Shown here piece after piece: positions 60,218 to 64,000 of a DNA stretch of 64,000 nt. Numbering within the stretch: position 1 is the stretch's first letter; every line of letters starts with the position of its first letter. Made by a program: the position numbers and the translations under genes. Source of the stretch: Chloroflexota bacterium (GTDB lineage Bacteria > Chloroflexota > Chloroflexia > Thermomicrobiales > UBA6265); assembly GCA_023423795.1 (NCBI GenBank), contig JAFAEX010000311.1, positions 1 to 64,000 on the forward strand, read 5' to 3'. The notes beneath the pieces were generated by a model. It was not told where the DNA came from and searched no databases. It worked only from the letters and a program-made list of their open reading frames with translations.

Positions 60218-60703
60218 TCAGACCAGCCAGGGCCGGTCGCGCGCGAACGCCTGGAGTGCCGCTTCCTGTGGTGGGGATTCGATCGCGCCGGGGCAGACCG
60301 TGCGCACCGTCGCGATCGCCTCGGCCGCGCTTCGGCCGTCGCGGATCAGCCAGGCGGCGAGCACGCTGCCGGTGCGGCCTTGGCCGGCGAGGCAGTGGAC
60401 GGCGACCGGGATGCCACCCGCCCGCTCCCGGTCGAGGAATCCGAGCGCCCCCAGGAACTGTTCCACCGACGGCGGATGGAAGTCCGGCACCGGCAGGTGC
60501 AAGGAATCGAACCCGGCTTCGGCGAGCGCATCTCCCGGCAGCGCGGTTTCGGTGAGCGAGAGCAGCGCACCAATTCCGTGCGCCCGGAGCACCGCGAGGT
60601 CCGCCGCGATGTTGCCGGGCGAGGGCGCATACCGCCCGGGCCGCGCGCCGGGTCGGGAACATCCGGCGAGGACGCCCGGTTCGAGCCAGTAGAAACGGAT
60701 CAT
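60218..60703 (-). CDS. Dual-specificity protein phosphatase-like enzyme
   Basis: 161 aa. The phosphatase P-loop HCLAGQGRTG has nucleophile Cys104 and the invariant Arg. The general acid Asp is likely in HLPVPDFHPPSVEQF. The N-terminal FYWLEPGVLAGCSRPG and IGALLSLTET resemble archaeal-type DSP family members. The substrate may be a phosphoprotein or a small phosphoester. It is convergent with the CheY-like gene, 21 nt away. Confidence 0.87.
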   Translation of the reverse strand: MIRFYWLEPGVLAGCSRPGARPGRYAPSPGNIAADLAVLRAHGIGALLSLTETALPGDALAEAGFDSLHLPVPDFHPPSVEQFLGALGFLDRERAGGIPVAVHCLAGQGRTGSVLAAWLIRDGRSAAEAIATVRTVCPGAIESPPQEAALQAFARDRPWLV

Positions 60704-61074
60704 ACGTTGCCCTTGCCCGCGTCCGTGCGTGTACCTGACCGTATGATGCGCCCGACCTGCCGTCGCGCGACACCGCCCGTTTGGCTGGCGCGATGCCCGC
60801 CCGGACGGTTGGAACGAACCGAGGGTGAGCCTTGACCCTTCGGTGCTCGCGCCGACGCGCCGCCGGTGTTGCTCGCTCGCCGTCGCGGCGTGTGCATATC
60901 ACCGCATGCGGCGTCCGTAAGCGCGCGTCGGGGTGATCGGCAACCGTGGCCCGAAACGTGCGTATCGAACTTGGTACGATCGTATCGAACTTGGTACGAT
61001 CATGGTACGGATGAGCGGCGGCATGGGCTAGACGGCCACCTCGCCGCCGTGCCCCACGACGGAGGTTGTGACGT
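60704..61074. other. Regulatory spacer upstream of dps
   Basis: No gene seen. The right end carries the 20-bp tandem duplication listed separately; the left part should hold the phosphatase promoter. Confidence 0.6.
60961..61000 (+). promoter_or_regulatory. Exact 20-bp tandem duplication upstream of dps, candidate operator
   Basis: CGTATCGAACTTGGTACGAT occurs twice head to tail. The junction forms the palindrome TACGATCGTA, and GGTACGATCATGGTACGG follows at once. Two in-phase sites 20 bp apart and 75 nt before the dps start would fit a metal- or peroxide-responsive repressor. TACGAT is also -10-like. Confidence 0.6.
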
Positions 61075-61584
61075 ATGGCACGCGCGAAGCAGGACGGGGC
61101 GACGAAGACCTTCGAGACCCACAACGATTTGCCGGAAGAGGTCCGGCTGGCGTCGATCGTGCTGTGCAACCAGCAGCTCGCCGACACCTTCGACCTCTAC
61201 AGCCAGGTCAAGCAATCCCACTGGAACGTCAAGGGGCGCGACTTCATCCAGCTCCACTTGTTGTTCGACGAGCTCGCCGCGCGCCTGCTCGAGCACGTGG
61301 ACCTGATCGCCGAGCGCGCCACCGCCCTTGGCGGCAAGGCGATGGGCACGGCGCGGATGTCGGTCGCCAACACCCGCCTGCCGGAGCTGCCCGACGACAT
61401 CGACGAGGGCATGGACTACGTTGCCGCGCTGGTCGATCGGTACGGCAAGTACGGCGCGTCGTCGCGGGAGGCCATCGCCGCCTCCGAGGAAGCAGGCGAC
61501 GCCGACACCGCCGACCTCTTCACCGAAGTTTCTCGCGCGATCGACAAGGACCTCTGGTTCCTCGAAGCGCACCTGCAGGGGTAG
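61075..61584 (+). CDS. dps: Dps family DNA-binding ferritin-like protein
   Basis: 169 aa four-helix protein that stores iron and protects DNA by using peroxide to oxidise Fe(II). Ferroxidase-site residues are His49 in QSHWNVKG and the acidic residues of LFDELAARLLEHVDLIAERA. The N-terminus is short and moderately basic (ARAKQD). ATG at 61075 has GGAGG 9 nt upstream. A strong terminator follows, so it is monocistronic. The tandem repeat upstream suggests stress control. Confidence 0.93.
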   Translation: MARAKQDGATKTFETHNDLPEEVRLASIVLCNQQLADTFDLYSQVKQSHWNVKGRDFIQLHLLFDELAARLLEHVDLIAERATALGGKAMGTARMSVANTRLPELPDDIDEGMDYVAALVDRYGKYGASSREAIAASEEAGDADTADLFTEVSRAIDKDLWFLEAHLQG

Positions 61585-61608
61585 CACGCACGGTTTCGGA
61601 TCGCCCGC

Positions 61609-61648
61609 GGCCTCGCCGGTCCCGTCGGAAGACGGGACCGGCGGGGCC
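61609..61648. terminator. Terminator after dps
   Basis: 18-bp stem GGCCTCGCCGGTCCCGTC with one wobble pair and a 4-nt loop, followed by GTTTCCGTTT, 25 nt beyond the dps stop. Confidence 0.8.
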
Positions 61649-61943
61649 GTTTCCGTTTATCCGTTGTTCGGTGTATCGCCGCGCCGATGGACTCGGCACC
61701 CTCGCGTCGGTAAACGACCCGACGGCGGAGCATCTCGGAGCATCTCCATGTGCGCAACACGGAGGATGCCGGTTGTCGCCGCCGGTGCGGACGCCGCGCT
61801 TGTCGTTGCCGCCGCGTTCCCCAAGCGGCTTGCGCGACGCTCGAGGGGCAGATTCGGCAGCGCCGGTTTCGGGTAGAGGCAGGCGCGGGTATCATCCCGG
61901 ACCAGTCGCCCGTTCGCCGCCGAACACCCCGGGGGATCGATCC
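61649..61943. other. Spacer before the amidohydrolase
   Basis: No gene. GGAGCATCTC occurs twice in tandem near 61737. TATCAT at 61890-61895, 49 nt before the amidohydrolase ATG, is a plausible -10 element. Confidence 0.5.
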
Positions 61944-63590
61944 ATGCCCGTTCGCTCGCTCGCGCCCGACCTCGTGATCCTTGGCGCCGCCATCACCACG
62001 ATGGACGATGCCAACCCGCGCGCCGCCGCCGTCGCGGTGAAGGACGGCCGATTCGTGGCCGTCGGCAGCGACGACGAGGTCGCGCCGCTGGCCGGCGCCG
62101 GCACGACCGTGATCCGGCTTTCCGGAGCGCCCGTCGTGCCGGGCATTATCGACGCCCACAACCACCTGCTGTCCACCGGCCGCATGCTGCGCGAGGTCCA
62201 GCTCTACGATTGCCGCACCATCGGCGAGATCCAGCAGCGGGTCGCGGAGCGGGTCGCGCAGACCCCGGCCGGCGCGTGGATCGTCGGCCGGGGTTGGGAC
62301 GAGAGCCTGCTCGACGAGCGCCGCCACCCGACGCGGCACGATCTCGACGCGGTCGCGCCGGACAACCCGGTCGTCATCCACCGGGTCTGGAACAAGCTCG
62401 TCTGCAATTCGGCGGCCTTGCGGGAGGCCGGCATCTCCGCCGAAAGCCCGGACCCGCCGGCCGACGTCCTCTACAGCGGCTCGTTCGAGCGGGACGCCGA
62501 CGGCGAACCGACCGGGCTGTTCCGCGACCGCGCCAAGGAACTCATCCTCGACCACGTGCCCGCGCCGTCCGAGGACGACCTCGTGGCCCAGATCGCGGCC
62601 GGGTGCGCGGCCTACAACGCCCTCGGGATCACCGCGGTGTGCGAACCCGGGCTCTATCCGGACGAGATCCGCGCCTTCCACCGCGCCCACCGCGAAGGCC
62701 GCCTCACGGTCCGCACCGACATGCTGCTCGCCGGATGGGGCTTCGGCAAGCCGGAAACCGAGACGGCATTGCAGGAGCAGTTCGCCGGCACCGGTCTCGC
62801 GGGAGGGTTGGGCGACGACTGGCTGCGGCTGGAAGGCGTCAAGATGATGCCCGACGGCGGCATGAGCGACCGTACCGCGAAGATGTTCGAGCCGTACCTC
62901 GACGAGCCCGGCAACCGCGGGACGTGGACGGTCGAGCCTTCCCGCCTCGTCGAACTCATCCGTTGGGTGCACGACCTCGGTTGGGCGATGGACATCCATA
63001 CCTGCGGCGACGAGGCGCAGGAGGTCGTGGTTCGCGCCTACGCCGACGCGCAGCGCGCCAACCCGAAACCGTGGCTGCGCCATCGCGTCCACCACGCCTA
63101 CTTCCCGACCGCGGAAGCGTTGCGCGTGATGGCGGAGTTCCGAATCCCGGCGGTGGTTTCGTCGCCGTTCCTCACCAACCTCGGCGAGGGCTTCGTCAAC
63201 AGCGTGGGGCCGGAGCGGGCGTCGCGGGCGATGCCGATGCGGACCTACCTCGACGCCGGTGTGCCGCTGGCCGGCTCCTCCGATTCCCCGATCACCGATT
63301 TCAACCCGTGGGTCGGGATGGCCGCCGCCGTCAACCGGCGCACGGTCGCGGGCCGGGATCTCGGCGCGAACGAGGCGCTGACCGCCGAGGAAGCGTTGCG
63401 GTCCTACACCACCGGCGGCGCGTTCGTCTCCGGCCGCGAAGGTCGCATCGGCCGCATCGCGCCGGGCTTGCTGGCCGACCTCGTCGTGCTCGACCGCGAT
63501 CCGCTCGCCGTCGCGCCGGAGGACCTCGCCGGCGTGCGGCCGGTCGCGACCATGGCCGGCGGGGCGTGGGTCTTCGGCGCCGTGGAGTAG
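61944..63590 (+). CDS. Amidohydrolase family 3 (YtcJ-like)
   Basis: 548 aa. The metal-binding start VVPGIIDAHNHLLSTGRM is followed by WDESLLDERRHPTRHDLDAV and VVIHRVWNKLVCNSAAL. The rest includes LEGVKMMPDGGMSDRTAKM (the family carboxylated-Lys region), AMDIHTCGDEAQEVVV, HRVHHAYF and AGSSDSPITDFNPW. The YtcJ group hydrolyses C-N bonds in amides or cyclic substrates; the natural substrates are mostly unknown. ATG at 61944 is the first good start after a GGGGGA sequence; there is no signal peptide, so it is cytoplasmic. Confidence 0.9.
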   Translation: MPVRSLAPDLVILGAAITTMDDANPRAAAVAVKDGRFVAVGSDDEVAPLAGAGTTVIRLSGAPVVPGIIDAHNHLLSTGRMLREVQLYDCRTIGEIQQRVAERVAQTPAGAWIVGRGWDESLLDERRHPTRHDLDAVAPDNPVVIHRVWNKLVCNSAALREAGISAESPDPPADVLYSGSFERDADGEPTGLFRDRAKELILDHVPAPSEDDLVAQIAAGCAAYNALGITAVCEPGLYPDEIRAFHRAHREGRLTVRTDMLLAGWGFGKPETETALQEQFAGTGLAGGLGDDWLRLEGVKMMPDGGMSDRTAKMFEPYLDEPGNRGTWTVEPSRLVELIRWVHDLGWAMDIHTCGDEAQEVVVRAYADAQRANPKPWLRHRVHHAYFPTAEALRVMAEFRIPAVVSSPFLTNLGEGFVNSVGPERASRAMPMRTYLDAGVPLAGSSDSPITDFNPWVGMAAAVNRRTVAGRDLGANEALTAEEALRSYTTGGAFVSGREGRIGRIAPGLLADLVVLDRDPLAVAPEDLAGVRPVATMAGGAWVFGAVE

Positions 63591-63595
63591 GGGGG

Positions 63596-64000
63596 TCAGG
63601 CGTCCGCCGGGTCGGTCGCCTTCGTGCGGCGGGTGCGTTTCGGCTTCGGCGGCGCGACGGGTTCGCCGCCCAGCAAGAGCGATTGCTGGGCGGCGGCCGG
63701 AGGTTCGGTCGCGGGCGGCGTCGGTGCGCGGAACGCCTCCTGCGCGGCAGCGAGCGCGGTCGCCAGTCCGTCGCCGTCGGCGATCTGCTCCGCCAGCAAC
63801 GGCAGGCCGCCCTCGTTGATGAGCCGCCGGTTGCCTTCGGGAGCGTCGTCGCCGGCGCGAACGAGCAGGGGCGTCCACCCGCGCCGCAGGGTTTCCCGCG
63901 CGCCGGCCAGGGTGCCGCCCTTCTGCGCGTCGCTGGCGACGACCACCGCCGCGTCGGCGAGCCCGTAGATCACCTTGTTGCGCGCCATCGCGTTGGCCGG
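63596..64000 (-). CDS. DprA-like protein, C-terminal part (truncated by window edge)
   Basis: At least 134 codons are visible, and the 5' end lies beyond the window. AMARNKVIYGLADAAVVVAS and KGGTLAGARETLRRGWTPLL match the Rossmann-like fold of DprA/Smf-related DNA-processing proteins, where the RNK-IYGLAD and KGGT segments are conserved. The tail is Ala/Pro-rich and ends in a basic stretch (KPKRTRRTKA). DprA loads RecA on incoming single-stranded DNA, but this may be a sister family. It is convergent with the amidohydrolase, 5 nt apart. Confidence 0.68.
   Translation of the reverse strand, partial: PANAMARNKVIYGLADAAVVVASDAQKGGTLAGARETLRRGWTPLLVRAGDDAPEGNRRLINEGGLPLLAEQIADGDGLATALAAAQEAFRAPTPPATEPPAAAQQSLLLGGEPVAPPKPKRTRRTKATDPADA

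Noticed and set aside
61416..63878. Minus-strand open frame of 820 codons across the amidohydrolase
   Set aside because: Shadow of a well-recognised YtcJ-like gene; no family motif and no ribosome binding site.

Overview
This is a GC-rich bacterial chromosome segment. I infer a member of the Chloroflexota, most likely class Thermomicrobia. The reasons are exported proteins with an SRRxxLRG-type twin-arginine leader, a complex I operon split into nuoABCD and nuoHJK blocks, small glycine-rich and cysteine-rich exported proteins, and dispersed GTCATCCCGAGC-type palindromic repeats. I ran no taxonomic search. No rRNA, tRNA, CRISPR array, insertion sequence or prophage is visible.

Layout. 0-6.6 kb: manganese catalase, an MFS carrier, then a self-sufficient P450-reductase fusion (CYP102 architecture) followed by a STAS anti-anti-sigma factor and a GHKL anti-sigma kinase. 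6.9-13.9 kb: an uptake and breakdown block with a dipeptide-type ABC transporter (two permeases and a Tat-exported binding protein), a sarcosine-oxidase-like flavoenzyme, an M20 amidohydrolase and a MOSC protein. 13.9-14.7 kb: a repeat-filled gap. 14.7-17.8 kb: a degenerate M24 peptidase homologue and small proteins. 18-21.5 kb: two related glycine-rich proteins flank a NarL-type two-component pair, with a Cys-rich exported protein alongside. 21.8-26.6 kb: an immunity-like protein, a Tat-exported L,D-transpeptidase and nuoHJK. 26.8-31.3 kb: a PIN toxin with a frame-disrupted antitoxin, a GNAT enzyme, fabD, fabF and a nucleotidyltransferase. 31.4-37.4 kb: both halves of a transsulfuration route, a cupredoxin divergent from a SufR-like regulator, a Uma2 protein and a peroxiredoxin.

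37.4-56.4 kb holds two islands of methyltransferases and glycosyltransferase-like proteins, probably for a methylated surface glycan. They are separated by a TetR/membrane-protein divergon, nuoABCD and a metallo-beta-lactamase-fold protein. One island encodes a fusion whose two halves match separate genes in the other island. A 1195-residue protein joins two glycosyltransferase domains to an FkbM methyltransferase.

57-64 kb: M1 aminopeptidase, a CheY-like regulator, a dual-specificity phosphatase, Dps, a YtcJ-type amidohydrolase and the end of a DprA-like gene cut by the window edge.

The best candidates for something undescribed are the modular glycan/methyltransferase cluster with its shared GHTKG domain, and the glycine-rich protein pair around the two-component system. 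Starts were chosen from Shine-Dalgarno spacing and overlaps. Family names rest on motif recognition, not on database searches.
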